From NCBI GenBank assembly GCA_008086245.1, contig VSIX01000058.1:27517-91516 (forward strand): 64,000 nucleotides of DNA, given 5' to 3'. The notes beneath the pieces are model-generated. The model was not told where the DNA came from. It searched no databases and was given only the letters and a program-made list of their open reading frames with translations. Origin of the DNA: Candidatus Mcinerneyibacterium aminivorans. GTDB lineage: Bacteria; Macinerneyibacteriota; Macinerneyibacteria; Macinerneyibacteriales; Macinerneyibacteriaceae. The stretch's first letter is position 1; every line of letters starts with the position of its first letter. This document shows, in pieces, positions 28,142 through 38,014 of this stretch. A program made the position numbers and the translations under genes.

Positions 28142-28704
28142 CCGGCCCCGTATAAATGTTCAAGTAAAATTTTTACTCCCAAAGCTATAAGAATTATTCC
28201 CCCAATAATATCTATCTTCTCATCAAATATTTTTCCAAGCACTTTCCCCAGATAAATAGCCAAAAAAACCAGTAGAAATGTTACAACACCTATTATAACT
28301 ACAGTTAAAAATAAATTATAATCCAAAAGGGGTAAAGTCAACCCTATAGAAAATGCATCAATACTCGTTGCAATAGAAAGCAAAAAGAGAATTTTATAAT
28401 TAAAATTACACTTATCGAAAACTTTATCTTCGACCCAAAAGGCATCATAAATCATTTTTCCACCAACAAATGTCAAAATAAAAAATATAATCCAGTGGTC
28501 AATTTGAATAATATACTGCTTTAATGAATTTATCAATAAGAACCCTATAACAGGCATAAACATCTGAAAAAATGAAAAGAAAATGGATATTAAAAAAAAA
28601 TGCTTTAGGTTAATTTTTCTTAATTCAAAACCATAAGCAATTCCAACAACAAAAGCATCAATTGCAACTGAAACAGCAATTGCAAATATATATATAAGAT
28701 TCAA
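28138..28704 (-). CDS. mntP: putative manganese efflux pump MntP
   Basis: MntP exports Mn2+ across the inner membrane. This 188-residue protein has six transmembrane segments with the duplicated Asp-containing motifs AVSVAIDAFVVGIAYG and ATSIDAFSIGLTLPLL, as in the family. It uses a TTG start at 28704 with GGAGG 8 nt upstream, inside the end of prfB. No yybP-ykoY-type riboswitch is seen, as expected for an internal operon gene. Confidence 0.92.
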   Translation of the reverse strand: MNLIYIFAIAVSVAIDAFVVGIAYGFELRKINLKHFFLISIFFSFFQMFMPVIGFLLINSLKQYIIQIDHWIIFFILTFVGGKMIYDAFWVEDKVFDKCNFNYKILFLLSIATSIDAFSIGLTLPLLDYNLFLTVVIIGVVTFLLVFLAIYLGKVLGKIFDEKIDIIGGIILIALGVKILLEHLYGAG

Positions 28705-28707
28705 ATA

Positions 28708-29815
28708 CTAATCCTCCATCTTTCTATATTGGAGATAGCTAAATATCAATTCATCAATCTCTCCATTTAGAACTGCTTCTACATTACCGATCTCCTTATT
28801 TGTTCTATGGTCCTTAATCTTTTGGTATGGATGTAGGATATAGGATCTGATCTGACTTCCCCATGCATTTTCCATTTTATTCTCTTCAATTTTTTCTCTT
28901 TCTTTCTGTCTTTTTTCCAGTTCTTTCTGATATAATCTCGATTTTAATATCTTCATAGCCTGTTTTCTATTCTGCATCTGGGATCGCTCATTCTGACACT
29001 GAACTACAATACCTGTAGGTTCATGTGTAATTCTCACAGCAGAATCTGTTACATTAACATGCTGCCCCCCTGCGCCTGAAGCCCTATAAGTATCAATTCG
29101 AAGATCTCCCTCGTTAATATCTATTTCAATATCATCTTCAACTTCCGGATATATAAAAACTGAGGCAAAAGATGTATGTCTTCGTTTATTAGCATCAAAA
29201 GGACTTATTCTTACAAGTCTATGGACACCGTTTTCAGATTTAAGATAACCGTAAGCATAGTCACCTTTAATTTTTATTGTAACCCTTTTAATTCCAGCTT
29301 CTTCACCGCTTTGATAATCAACAACTTCCATATCAAAGCCTTTATTATCTATCCATTTTTTGTACATTCTATACAGCATCGATGCCCAGTCGTGTGATTC
29401 AGTTCCGCCGGCTCCCGGATGAATTTCCAGATAAGCGTTATTATAGTCATTTTCTCCGGTAAGAAGACTTTTTAACTCCACCTGATCAATTTTTTTATTG
29501 AGTTTAATTATCTTCTCTTCTGCCTGCGTTTTTAAATCAGCATCATGCTCCTCTTCATAAAGTTCTAAAATAACAGATATTTCTTCATACATCTCCTCTA
29601 ATTCTTCATAGAGATTTATCCTGGATTCAAGCTTGCTGGACTCCTTGCCTAGTTTTTTTACTTTTTCCTGATCGGACCATACCTCTCTTTTTTTAAGATT
29701 TTCCTTAATCTCCTCGACTCTTTTCCTTGATTCCTCTATGTCAAAGATACTCCTTTATCTTTTTCAATCTTTCGCTGTTTTCTTCTAACATCTTTTTTAT
29801 ATCATAAATTTCCAT
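28708..29815 (-). CDS. prfB: peptide chain release factor 2 (programmed +1 frameshift)
   Basis: RF2 ends translation at UGA and UAA. The first 24 codons run from ATG 29815 to CTT 29744, followed by in-frame TGA at 29743-29741. Shifting by one base (skipping T 29743) continues as GAC ATA GAG through to 28708, giving 368 residues, the normal RF2 length. The protein has the SPF tripeptide in RISPFDANKRRHTSF (stop-codon recognition) and GGQ in RASGAGGQHVNVTDSAVR (peptide release). The ribosome site is AGGAGA at 29826-29821, inside the end of the TPR gene. Confidence 0.96.
29740..29755 (-). promoter_or_regulatory. RF2 autoregulatory frameshift site
   Basis: Reading the minus strand: AAGGAG TAT CTT TGA C. 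This has the internal Shine-Dalgarno-like AGGAG three bases before CTT, the slippery CTT, and a TGA stop followed by C. It matches the classical bacterial prfB element (for example AGGGGGTATCTTTGAC in E. coli). When RF2 is scarce, ribosomes shift +1 and make more RF2. Confidence 0.95.
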
Positions 29816-29824
29816 TAACATCTC

Positions 29825-30523
29825 CTATTTTGGTTTTTTTATATTTTTTTCGTTTAACTCTTTTTGCATTTGATTTAAAACTGCAGAATATCTCTTATTA
29901 TTTGAAAACTCCACTGCCATTGATACGTGTTTAATAGCTTTATCGTAATTACCCTGATTATAAAGCATTGTTCCATACAAAAAATGAGCGGTAGTGTTTT
30001 TGTTATTTAACTTTACGGCTTTTTCAAAGCTTTCTTTGGCTTCTTTTATATTACCCTTTTGCTGCTGGTTTAGAGCTTTTTCTGTTTTCTCCAGGGATTC
30101 GACATAATTTTTTCTCCAGTTTTTATTGAATATTTTTTTCTTTCTCTTTTTTAAAAAATAGTTAAAGGGTTCTATCTCAAGGGCTTTCTCAATAATATCT
30201 TCAGCATCTTTCCATCTTTTTTTTCTTAAATAAACCTCGGATAGTGTAGAATAAGATACTACATTTTTGGGATTCAAATCAATGGCCTTTTTGAAGTACT
30301 CTTCGGCTTTATCAAAATCCCTTAACTGAAAAAATATTGACCCTACATTGTGATAGATCATGTAGTTTATCAAATCCATTTTTTCAACTTTGAGATAATA
30401 ATCCTTTGCCTTCTCCAAATTCCCTTTCTGTAATTCTTTATTGGCCTTTTTTGTATAATATTTTGCCTTGATTAATTTAGGTAATAATCTTATATATCTA
30501 AAAATTTTTTTTATAAATTTCAT
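29825..30523 (-). CDS. TPR-repeat protein
   Basis: This 232-residue protein has at least four TPR units (for example YMIYHNVGSIFFQLRDFDKA, VVSYSTLSEVYLRKKRWKDA, AHFLYGTMLYNQGNYDKAIK). There is no obvious signal peptide, but the N-terminus is basic and amphipathic. It lies between the CoA-binding protein gene (ATGA overlap) and prfB. Likely a scaffold with unknown partners. Confidence 0.8.
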   Translation of the reverse strand: MKFIKKIFRYIRLLPKLIKAKYYTKKANKELQKGNLEKAKDYYLKVEKMDLINYMIYHNVGSIFFQLRDFDKAEEYFKKAIDLNPKNVVSYSTLSEVYLRKKRWKDAEDIIEKALEIEPFNYFLKKRKKKIFNKNWRKNYVESLEKTEKALNQQQKGNIKEAKESFEKAVKLNNKNTTAHFLYGTMLYNQGNYDKAIKHVSMAVEFSNNKRYSAVLNQMQKELNEKNIKKPK

Positions 30524-30900
30524 AAATCAGCTAACACACACCTTTCATAAATTACTTTAATATTGTTTTCTCTGCAGTAATCAATTAATTCCTCATTATA
30601 TGCCCCCGGCTGAAACCAGACTAAATCAATATTTTTTCTATTAATTTCTTTAATTATATTCTTCCCAACCTGAGGGTTTACAATCATGCTGACAGCATCT
30701 ATCCTATCATTTACTTTAGAAATACTATTGTAAACTTCATCATTCTCAATAAAATCCACATTGGGATTTACCGGAAAAACAGTATATCCGATTTTCTTCA
30801 ATTTTTTAAAAACCTTAAATCCATATTTTTCTTCTTTATCAGTGGCTCCAACAACAGCAATATTTTTTTGTTTTTTAAATATCTGAATTAGGTTTTCCAT
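30520..30900 (-). CDS. CoA-binding domain protein (YccU-like)
   Basis: This 126-residue Rossmann-fold CoA-binding domain has IAVVGATDKEEKYGFKVFKKL, TVFPVNPNVDF, SMIVNPQVG and the terminal WFQPGAYNEELIDYCRENNIKVIYERC. These match the stand-alone YccU family, related to the CoA-binding part of succinyl-CoA synthetase. Physiological role unknown. It heads the minus operon and is divergent from the symporter at 31087. Confidence 0.9.
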   Translation of the reverse strand: MENLIQIFKKQKNIAVVGATDKEEKYGFKVFKKLKKIGYTVFPVNPNVDFIENDEVYNSISKVNDRIDAVSMIVNPQVGKNIIKEINRKNIDLVWFQPGAYNEELIDYCRENNIKVIYERCVLADL

Positions 30901-31012
30901 AACATAACTTCCTTTCCGGTAATTTGATAATAATGAATAATCACTTATATTTCAAGTTTTTAATGTAAAATCAAATGAAAAAAAAATTTAGCAATATTTT
31001 AACATTTTTAAG

Positions 31013-31041
31013 TTGACAACCCTTACAAATTAAATTATTAT
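31013..31041 (+). promoter_or_regulatory. promoter for the symporter gene
   Basis: A consensus TTGACA at 31013-31018, 17-bp spacer, and TATTAT at 31036-31041 precede an AAGGAG ribosome site at the 31087 start. This is one of the best promoters in the window. Confidence 0.7.
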
Positions 31042-31086
31042 ATTAATAGAAAATTATCTTAATTTTCTTAAGAAAGGAGTAGGTTT

Positions 31087-32513
31087 ATGGGTAATTTTAG
31101 TGTAATGATTGGCTTTTTTATTTATTTAGCCGGCATGCTTTTTCTTGGGATTTATTTGGCTAAATTCAATAAAACCAATGAGGACTTCCTACTGGGTGGT
31201 AGGAGATTAAGCTCATGGGTATTAGCTCTCTCCGAAAGGGCATCTGCCGAATCAGCATGGTTATTACTCGGATTAACGGGTGCAGCACTTACAGTAGGAT
31301 TTGGGGAAATCTGGACTGCACTTGGATGTATTATTGGTATAACTTTTTCATGGTTCTTCATTGCAGGACAATTACGTGGCGAAGTTGGAGCCCAAAACGC
31401 TCTAACAATTCCTGACTATTTCTCAGAAAAATTCGAGCAGGATGGGAACTCCATTAGAATTATCTCAACCGCAGTAATTCTTCTTGCATATTTTTTCTAT
31501 GTTGCTGCACAATTTAACGGTGCCGGAAAAGTTTTAAATGTTACTTTCGGTATACCTAAAATCTGGGGTATTGTAATAGGAACAGTTGTTATTGTTCTTT
31601 ATACAATGCTCGGTGGTTTTTTTGCAGTTGCATGGACTGATGTTATTCAGGGAATTATCATGTTTTTCACTCTTACAATTCTTCCAATTGTAGGATTTAT
31701 CGAAATAGCAAAATCAAGTGCTTCAGTAATAGCACCTATGGAGGCGGCTGGAAGCGAACTGGTATCTTTCCTTACGGAGAAACCGGCTGGGCTGCAGTAG
31801 CATTCATTATAGGTGGTCTATCCTGGGCATTTGGTTACACCGGACAGCCTCATCTATTGCTTAGATTCTTAGCTCTTAAAAATAAAGATGAAGCTAAGAC
31901 AGGTAGATGGGTTGCAGTTGCATGGATCTGGCCTGCATTTATAGGAGCATTCCTAATAGGCCTTGTAGGTATAGGTCTTCACGGAAGCACAAATTTCTTG
32001 GATGATCCGGAAAAATTATTACCGACACTATCACTTGACTTGTTGCCACTCTTTATAGCAGGGATATTTATTTCCGGTGCTATAGCGGCAATGATGTCCA
32101 CAGCCGATTCACAGCTGCTTGTTATGACATCCTCAATGACAGAAGATGTTATGACCAAAATATTAAAAAAAGACCTGACACAGAAGGAACTTGTAAAATG
32201 GTCCAGAATTTATACAGTTATTTTCGGTTTGGCGTCATTTGTATTTGCAGTTTTTGCAAAGGAGCTAATATTTGCAATTGTTTCTAATGCATGGTCCATA
32301 CTCGGATCAGCCTTTGGTCCAATTATCATATTATCAATATACTGGAAGCGCTTAACTAAAAAGGGTGTTTTAACAGGTCTAATTGTGGGACCGGTAACTG
32401 CACTTGTATGGAAATATATACTCAATGACTGGCTTCTTACACACAGATTTACATCTTTTGTAATTTCTTTTATAGCAGTAATAGTAGTTACCCTTCTAAC
32501 CAAAAAAGAGTAG
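31087..32513 (+). pseudogene. PutP-like sodium/solute symporter, frameshifted
   Basis: The two halves, 31087-31800 and 31857-32513, are in different frames but together form one SSS-family symporter of about 475 residues. The first half has DFLLGGRRLSSWVLALSERAS, like PutP. The lost stretch 31762-31856 reads, one frame over, GIFPYGETGWAAVAFIIGG and then SWAFGYTGQPHLLLRF, matching the family. A single missing base near 31760 explains it. The second half has ISGAIAAMMSTADSQLLVMTS, the family's Na+-site helix. Substrate (proline or another organic solute) is inferred. Either a young pseudogene or a sequencing error; promoter, ribosome site and terminator are intact. Confidence 0.85.
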
Positions 32514-32530
32514 TAAATAATATATTCATA

Positions 32531-32557
32531 ACATCGGGGATTTCTCCCCGATGTTTT
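32531..32557 (+). terminator. Rho-independent terminator after the symporter
   Basis: ACATCGGGGA at 32531-32540 pairs with TCCCCGATGT at 32545-32554 around a 4-nt loop, followed by a T-rich run. It separates the symporter from yhbY. Confidence 0.85.
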
Positions 32558-32624
32558 CTCTAAATTATATTTTAAATCTTGAACTATTCTTATTTGCAAT
32601 TATAATAACCCTAAAGGAGAAAAA

Positions 32625-32918
32625 ATGCTTAATTCCAAACAAAGAAAATATCTTACTAAAATGGCTCATGATATAAAATCGGAAGTTCGTATAGGTAAAA
32701 ACGGCATAAATGATAATGTTATAGAAGCAGCTGAGGAAAATATTAAAAAAAATGAATTATTAAAGGTAAAGGTATTTAAAGATGCTGCAACAGATAAACA
32801 GGAGGCTTCAAAGATACTTTCCAGACGCTTAAATGCAGAAGTGGTAAGAATAATTGGTAATAAAATAATACTCTTCAGGCAAAAAGAATCAAACTCCAGA
32901 TATCATTTACCTTCCTGA
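32625..32918 (+). CDS. yhbY: YhbY/CRM-domain RNA-binding protein
   Basis: This 97-residue single CRM domain has the family core LNSKQRKYLTKMAHDIKSEV, the RNA-binding GxxG loop GKNG, and VKVFKDAATDKQEA. YhbY proteins associate with pre-50S particles. The AAAGGAG ribosome site is clear. It precedes rsmI, another ribosome-modification gene. Confidence 0.93.
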   Translation: MLNSKQRKYLTKMAHDIKSEVRIGKNGINDNVIEAAEENIKKNELLKVKVFKDAATDKQEASKILSRRLNAEVVRIIGNKIILFRQKESNSRYHLPS

Positions 32919-32993
32919 ATTATTAATAAAATTTTTAAAGGTTTCAATTGCATATTTTTCTTAACTCTATATAATATATAGGTGTTTAATAAT

Positions 32994-33818
32994 ATGAATA
33001 AAATATATTTTGTATCAACTCCGATTGGTAATTTAAAAGATATTACTTTTAGAGCAATAGAAACTTTAGAAGGTTCAGATATAATTGCAGCGGAGGATCC
33101 AAAGAAATCCAGTATTTTATTAAATCATTATAATATAAAGAAAAAAGTTATAAAATACAATGAAGGGAATAAAGAAAAAGCTGTAAAGAAGATTATTGAC
33201 TTAGTAAGAAAAGGGAAAACATTATCATATATATCGGAAGCAGGATCTCCATCTATATCAGACCCCGGATATTTACTTGTAAGAAAAGCACTCAAATACA
33301 AAATGAAAGTCATCCCCATCCCAGGACCTACTGCCATTACTACAGCATTAATGGTGTCCGGGATCCCTTCAAATCAATTTATATTTATGGGCTTTCTTCC
33401 CAAAAAAAATTCTTCTATAGAAAAATTTTTGTATACAATAAAAACTTATAATCTACCTGTAGTAATTTATGTATCTCCTCATAAATTTTCTACATTTTTA
33501 AATATGTATGAAAAAATCCTGAATAATAGATATCTTGTAATAGCAAGAGAATTAACTAAAAAATACGAAGAAATCACCAGGGGATTTATTGATGATATTA
33601 AAAATAAAGTTGAGAAAAACATAAAAGGAGAATTTACACTTATTATTGATAAAAGCAGGATTAATTGTAACTCAATAGAGACCAATGAATTGATAGAAAA
33701 AGGCAGGAAGCTTTTGAATGATTATTCTATTTCGGAAACCTCCAAAATACTTAGCAAACTCTATGCATTCAAAAGACGAAAAATTTATGATTTATTACAT
33801 AAATTTCTGAAAAATTGA
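32994..33818 (+). CDS. rsmI: 16S rRNA (cytidine1402-2'-O)-methyltransferase
   Basis: RsmI methylates the 2'-OH of C1402 in the ribosomal decoding centre. This 274-residue SAM-dependent tetrapyrrole-methylase-fold protein has YFVSTPIGNLKDITFRAIE, SYISEAGSPSISDPGYLLV, PIPGPTAITTALMVSGIP and VIARELTKKYEEITRG, all diagnostic. ATG 32994 has AGGTG 9 nt upstream; the in-frame GTG at 32982 overlaps it. Confidence 0.95.
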   Translation: MNKIYFVSTPIGNLKDITFRAIETLEGSDIIAAEDPKKSSILLNHYNIKKKVIKYNEGNKEKAVKKIIDLVRKGKTLSYISEAGSPSISDPGYLLVRKALKYKMKVIPIPGPTAITTALMVSGIPSNQFIFMGFLPKKNSSIEKFLYTIKTYNLPVVIYVSPHKFSTFLNMYEKILNNRYLVIARELTKKYEEITRGFIDDIKNKVEKNIKGEFTLIIDKSRINCNSIETNELIEKGRKLLNDYSISETSKILSKLYAFKRRKIYDLLHKFLKN

Positions 33819-33848
33819 AACATTAACCCTCCAGGAGCTGTCTAATAT

Positions 33849-34397
33849 ATGACGGGTGAGAAAAAATTGCTAAAAAGATTGATAAACGGTGAAGAAAAAG
33901 CTTATGAAGAACTGATAGATGATTATGGAGGGTTAATTTATAAAGTACTTAATAGTTATTTCAAAGATAAAAATAAAATTGATGATTTGTTTCAGGATAT
34001 ATTTATTAAGATATATAAAAATATTGAATCGTTTAGAGAGGAATCTAAACTTTCGGTATGGATTTATAGGATAGCGATGAATACTGTAAAAAATTATTTT
34101 AGATTAAAATACAATAAAGATGTTTATGAACTGGATGAAGATTACCAGATAGAAACCAATCATGATTTGAATAAAAATCTTCAAAATGAAGATTCAAAAA
34201 AACTTCTTGAAAAATATATAGAACAATTACCCTCAAACTGGCAAACAGTTATAAATCTTTATTATTTTAATTCTTTTTCCTACAAAGAAATATCTAAAAT
34301 AACAGGTTTTCCGATGGGTACTATAAAAACATATCTTTACAGAGCCAAAAAAAGGCTTTCAGAATTATTAAAAGACCATGAAAAGGAGTTATTATGA
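33849..34397 (+). CDS. ECF-type RNA polymerase sigma factor
   Basis: This 182-residue protein has sigma region 2 (YEELIDDYGGLIYKVLNSYF, DDLFQDIFIKIYKNIESFRE, KLSVWIYRIAMN) and region 4 (YFNSFSYKEISKITGFPMGT, IKTYLYRAKKRLSELL), without regions 1 and 3. It should direct a regulon of unknown content. The overlapping next gene, as usual for ECF factors, probably encodes its anti-sigma factor. AGGAG precedes the ATG. Confidence 0.95.
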   Translation: MTGEKKLLKRLINGEEKAYEELIDDYGGLIYKVLNSYFKDKNKIDDLFQDIFIKIYKNIESFREESKLSVWIYRIAMNTVKNYFRLKYNKDVYELDEDYQIETNHDLNKNLQNEDSKKLLEKYIEQLPSNWQTVINLYYFNSFSYKEISKITGFPMGTIKTYLYRAKKRLSELLKDHEKELL

Positions 34398-34789
34398 ATA
34401 AAGAAGACAAAGATAAAAAGAAATTTGATGAATATTATGTTGAAAAATTACTATTTTCGAGGGAAAACCCCGAAGTTCCTGAAGAACTTAAAAAAAACAC
34501 ATTAAATACAATTTCCAAATTAAATATGCTAAACTCCGAAGAAAAAGAAAGGCAAAACAAAGTCTTTTCCTATATTGTTGGTATTTTTGCTGTATTAATG
34601 GTATTATTTGCTATTGTAGTAGCACAGAATTTAAATGTAATTACATTTGTTCTTGATTTATACAAAAAATTTAATGAAATAATTGATATAGAATCTATAA
34701 TTTTCAATATTAAATATCTACTACTTTTTGCTTCCTTAATTCCTGCAGGAATAATATTTTATTTGATGCATAAAAAGCATAATAATTAA
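34394..34789 (+). CDS. putative anti-sigma factor, two transmembrane helices
   Basis: This 131-residue protein has a charged cytoplasmic N-terminus (about 1-55), then two membrane helices (VFSYIVGIFAVLMVLFAIVVA and LLLFASLIPAGIIFYL). The start overlaps the sigma gene stop (ATGA). Position and topology suggest it sequesters the ECF sigma at the membrane. It lacks the HxxxCxxC zinc anti-sigma motif, so it would be a non-ZAS type. The role is inferred from context only. Confidence 0.65.
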   Translation: MNKEDKDKKKFDEYYVEKLLFSRENPEVPEELKKNTLNTISKLNMLNSEEKERQNKVFSYIVGIFAVLMVLFAIVVAQNLNVITFVLDLYKKFNEIIDIESIIFNIKYLLLFASLIPAGIIFYLMHKKHNN

Positions 34790-35938
34790 TCATTTATATC
34801 TATTTAATATTTTTTTAAAATAACCCTTCTGTTTGTTTAATCCAAATTTTGAAGCAACAAGATATCCCTTTTTTGCAATTTTAACAGCTTTTTTATAATC
34901 TTTTAATCTTAAATAATATACCTTAGTTAATTCTTTAAGAAAATATAAATTATTGGAAAAAATATCCAGAGACCATTTTAATATTCGTTCTGCTTTTTCC
35001 CATAATTTTCTTTTTTTATAATATCGATAAAGAATTTTTAAAAGAATATAGTTAATATTTTTTTCCTTATTAATCTTTTTATATTTAATCTCCTCAATTA
35101 AGTTATAATTTTTGGTTTTTAGTTCATACTGAAGTGCTCCTGCTAATATGTGTTTGTTATGAAATTTCTTATCATTATATATATCTATTTCCACGTACTG
35201 TAGCATTTTAGCAAGTGCAAAAACATCTCTCTCATTATGGTATAATACCGGTTTTAATCTTTCATATCTGCCAAAATGTACATATTCGCTAAATATTTGG
35301 GGTATTTCATACCCTTCTACATCTTCCAATTTATTTCTATTAATCCCAAGATATCTAGAGATATTCTGCAAATTAAAAGAATCAAGTTCATATTTAAACA
35401 ATCTCCTCATAACATATAATAAATCCATTGACGGTTTTTTAATACTCATATCTATCCTATTTATTGTAAAACGGTTTTCAATCAGGGGAATATCAAAACA
35501 TTTTCCGTTATATGAAACTACTATTTTGTTTTCAATAATTTTTTTTAACTCCATAAGTATTGATTCTTCTGAATCAACATCCGTATATAAATACTGTTCT
35601 AATATAAAATCATTATTACGAAAAAATCCTAACCCAATTAAAAAAGGATAATTACCTGCACCAATAGAAAGGGAAGTGGTTTCCAGATCAAGAAAAATTA
35701 AATCCGATTTTTTAATATTAAGATTATTCAATTTTTTGTCAAGATAATAGATACCTGAAAGAACTTCAGGAAGATTTAAATTATAGGAGTATCTTTTATA
35801 AAAATAAGTACCCCACTGATTATCCTTTATTTTCAAATTCAAATTTTCCGCTATTTCATCAGCACTGATGTTTTTCTTTTTGTTTTTCTTTTTCGATGAT
35901 CTTTTTATAATATTTTGAAATTTTGATAATTTTTTCAT
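34790..35938 (-). CDS. YprB-like RNase H-fold exonuclease
   Basis: This 382-residue protein has DEDD-type nuclease motifs: FLDLETTSLSIGAGNYPFLIG (Exo I), VVSYNGKCFDIPLIENRF (Exo II) and HNERDVFALAKML (Exo III), in the arrangement of Bacillus YprB. The C-terminal third is helical with TPR-like pairs (NLYFLKELTKVYYLRLKDYK). The N-terminus is very Lys-rich, suiting nucleic-acid binding. Its stop directly abuts the convergent gene's stop at 34789. Predicted single-strand exonuclease; substrate unknown. Confidence 0.85.
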   Translation of the reverse strand: MKKLSKFQNIIKRSSKKKNKKKNISADEIAENLNLKIKDNQWGTYFYKRYSYNLNLPEVLSGIYYLDKKLNNLNIKKSDLIFLDLETTSLSIGAGNYPFLIGLGFFRNNDFILEQYLYTDVDSEESILMELKKIIENKIVVSYNGKCFDIPLIENRFTINRIDMSIKKPSMDLLYVMRRLFKYELDSFNLQNISRYLGINRNKLEDVEGYEIPQIFSEYVHFGRYERLKPVLYHNERDVFALAKMLQYVEIDIYNDKKFHNKHILAGALQYELKTKNYNLIEEIKYKKINKEKNINYILLKILYRYYKKRKLWEKAERILKWSLDIFSNNLYFLKELTKVYYLRLKDYKKAVKIAKKGYLVASKFGLNKQKGYFKKILNRYK

Positions 35939-35980
35939 AATTTTATAATAACATTAGAGAGTGCTTTTGTAAAATTGAAT

Positions 35981-36014
35981 AAAAAAAACGGCCCATAAAA
36001 ATGAGCCGTTTTTT
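35981..36014 (-). terminator. terminator of the SurA-like gene
   Basis: The stem (A)nCGGC 35982-35992 pairs with GCCG(T)n 36005-36014 with a 12-nt loop. On the minus strand it ends in eight U. It lies 25 bp past the PPIase stop at 36039, and also separates the YprB-like gene. Confidence 0.85.
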
Positions 36015-36038
36015 GATTTTAATTATCAGATACTGGAA

Positions 36039-37364
36039 TTAATTCTGGTTTGATTGGTTATCTTTATATTTATCTTTTATATTTATATTGGCTTTAGATT
36101 TCAATTGGTCTACATAGCTTCTGTACTGTCTTATTTGTTTGGTTCTTGCTATTCTCTGCTTAAGACTCCGTTTTTGTTGTTCTGTTATATTGGACACACC
36201 GTCTTTCCTATTTTTTAAATAAGAAATATATTGGTCAACCTCTTTATCAGTTACATTAACTTCACCAATTACTTCATTTTGAACATAACTATTAACTAAA
36301 AACTCATCCTTTTGGTCATTCATATATTCCCTATAATTTTCACTGCTGTAAATATCCAGCTCTTTCATCTTATCTTCATATATTTTTCTCATTAAAATTT
36401 GTTCAAGAGTATTTGAAGCTGCCTTAGGATTGTTTAGGATTCTGGATGCCCTTTTATTATCCATATAATTAGCGAGTTCTTTTTTATAATCAGAAAGGGT
36501 ATATTCCAAATTAAGTTTTTCAACTGAAGCAACTACTGCATTCTCATCACCGGCAGTTAATCCATCATTTTTTATATTTAAACCATACTCCTCTTTCAGC
36601 ATTTCCCTGTAAGTTTCTCCTTTAAGGCTATCAGCTACTTCTTTGAATTTTTTGTAGCCGCCTTTTTGGTGATCTTCAACATATATTAGATGATAGCCAA
36701 ATTTTGTTTTTACAGGTTCCTGCGTAAATTCACCTTTTTTAAGGGAAAAAGCCTTATCTTCAAAAGATTTAACCATTCTTCCCCTTGAAAAATATCCTAA
36801 ATCTCCGCCCTTTTTCGCAGAAGGACCTTCTGAATATTCTTTAGCTAGCTCCTTAAAATTACTACCATCTTTTTTTATTTTATCTTTTATCTCATTTATT
36901 TTCTTTTTAGCCTCTTCATCGGTTCTTTTTTCTCCACTTTTAATAAGAATATGACTTGCCTTGATTTTTTCAGGGATTTTAAACTGTTCTTTTCTTTGTT
37001 CATATTCCTCTTTCAATTTATCTTGATCAATATCTGCTTTATTTTTTATGTATTTATTAGTAAAATAGCTTAATTTGTAATCCTCTTTCATATTTTCCCA
37101 GCTATCGATTATTTCTTCGTTTTTATCATAATCTTTGTCCTTTAGGTCTCTAAGCAGCAATATTCTGGTAATTAAAGAATCAAGAATCCTTTTCTTTACC
37201 TCTTTTTCACCATACTGCTTAATTACTCCCTGATTTAGCTCCTGCATCTTAGCTTCAATATCTTTTTCAAAAATTCTTTGGTCTCCAACATTAGCTACTT
37301 CAACTTTTTTCGCACAAGATATAAATAATAATGATGCCATTACAAATACTAATATTTTCCTCAT
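36039..37364 (-). CDS. SurA/PrsA-like parvulin peptidyl-prolyl isomerase lipoprotein
   Basis: This 441-residue lipoprotein (lipobox LFISC, Cys 17) has a SurA-N-like helical chaperone region, then a parvulin domain ([63 protein letters not shown]), then a helical C-terminal region. It should act in the periplasm, helping outer-membrane or secreted proteins fold. The ribosome site and promoter are strong and it is monocistronic. Confidence 0.92.
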   Translation of the reverse strand: MRKILVFVMASLLFISCAKKVEVANVGDQRIFEKDIEAKMQELNQGVIKQYGEKEVKKRILDSLITRILLLRDLKDKDYDKNEEIIDSWENMKEDYKLSYFTNKYIKNKADIDQDKLKEEYEQRKEQFKIPEKIKASHILIKSGEKRTDEEAKKKINEIKDKIKKDGSNFKELAKEYSEGPSAKKGGDLGYFSRGRMVKSFEDKAFSLKKGEFTQEPVKTKFGYHLIYVEDHQKGGYKKFKEVADSLKGETYREMLKEEYGLNIKNDGLTAGDENAVVASVEKLNLEYTLSDYKKELANYMDNKRASRILNNPKAASNTLEQILMRKIYEDKMKELDIYSSENYREYMNDQKDEFLVNSYVQNEVIGEVNVTDKEVDQYISYLKNRKDGVSNITEQQKRSLKQRIARTKQIRQYRSYVDQLKSKANINIKDKYKDNQSNQN

Positions 37365-37393
37365 TTATACTCCTCCTTTATTTAACATAAAGG

Positions 37394-37421
37394 ATTATAC
37401 CTATTATTAATGAAAAATCAA
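37394..37421 (-). promoter_or_regulatory. promoter of the SurA-like gene
   Basis: On the minus strand, TTGATT (37421-37416), 16-bp spacer, TATAAT (37399-37394). Transcription would start near 37387, just before the AAAGGAGGAG ribosome site. Confidence 0.7.
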
Positions 37422-37458
37422 TACCAAAACAATTAATGTATTGTCTGCATTCAGCTAT

Positions 37459-38013
37459 TTATATCGATAGAAAATGATTATAAATCCTTCTATCATCAGT
37501 TAATTCTGGATGAAAGGTTGTAAGCATAATATTATCCTTCTGTAAAAAAACATGTTCATCCTCATACATTCCTAAGGAAATTATATCATCTTTAAAACCA
37601 ATTATTTTAGGAGCCCTTATAAATACACCTCTATAGTTTGAAATACCCAGCTTGCTAATATCTATATTTTTTATACTGCTATTAATCTGTCTGCCATAGG
37701 CATTTCTCTTTATATTTACATCTATGATACCAAGATTATTAAATTTATCATCCACCTTTTTGGATAAAATTATACTTCCTGCACATATTCCCCATACGGG
37801 AATATGTGCAGCTGTTTCTTTAAACAATTTTTTTAATCCATATTCAATCAAAAATTTTCTCATTACTGTACTTTCTCCACCTGGAATTATCAGTTTATCA
37901 ATATTTTGAAAATCATCTTTTCTTTTTATTCTAATTGTAGAAATACCGTATTCTGAAAGTATTTTTTCATGCTCCTCTATAGCACCCTGAAATCCAAGTA
38001 TTCCAACCTTCAT
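37459..38013 (-). CDS. pdxT: pyridoxal 5'-phosphate synthase glutaminase subunit
   Basis: PdxT supplies ammonia to PdxS. This 184-residue class I glutaminase has GILGFQGAIEEHEKIL, the oxyanion IPGGESTVMRK, the nucleophile Cys in WGICAGSIILSK, and the C-terminal His/Glu in TTFHPELTDD. AGAGGAG is ideally placed. It follows pdxS by 1 bp, as in other deoxyxylulose-independent vitamin B6 operons. Confidence 0.97.
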   Translation of the reverse strand: MKVGILGFQGAIEEHEKILSEYGISTIRIKRKDDFQNIDKLIIPGGESTVMRKFLIEYGLKKLFKETAAHIPVWGICAGSIILSKKVDDKFNNLGIIDVNIKRNAYGRQINSSIKNIDISKLGISNYRGVFIRAPKIIGFKDDIISLGMYEDEHVFLQKDNIMLTTFHPELTDDRRIYNHFLSI

Positions 38014-38014
38014 T

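Noticed and set aside
29741-29743. In-frame TGA in prfB as a sign of a recoded genetic code or pseudogene
   Set aside because: The context AGGAG-TAT-CTT-TGA-C is the standard RF2 frameshift site, and other genes end normally at TGA.
31740-31860. Programmed frameshifting in the PutP-like symporter
   Set aside because: No slippery sequence, pseudoknot or internal ribosome site is visible, and the family is not known to use frameshifting; mutation or sequencing error is simpler.
34394-34789. Zinc-binding anti-sigma (ZAS) identity for the sigma partner
   Set aside because: There is no HxxxCxxC motif; only topology and overlap with the sigma gene support an anti-sigma role.
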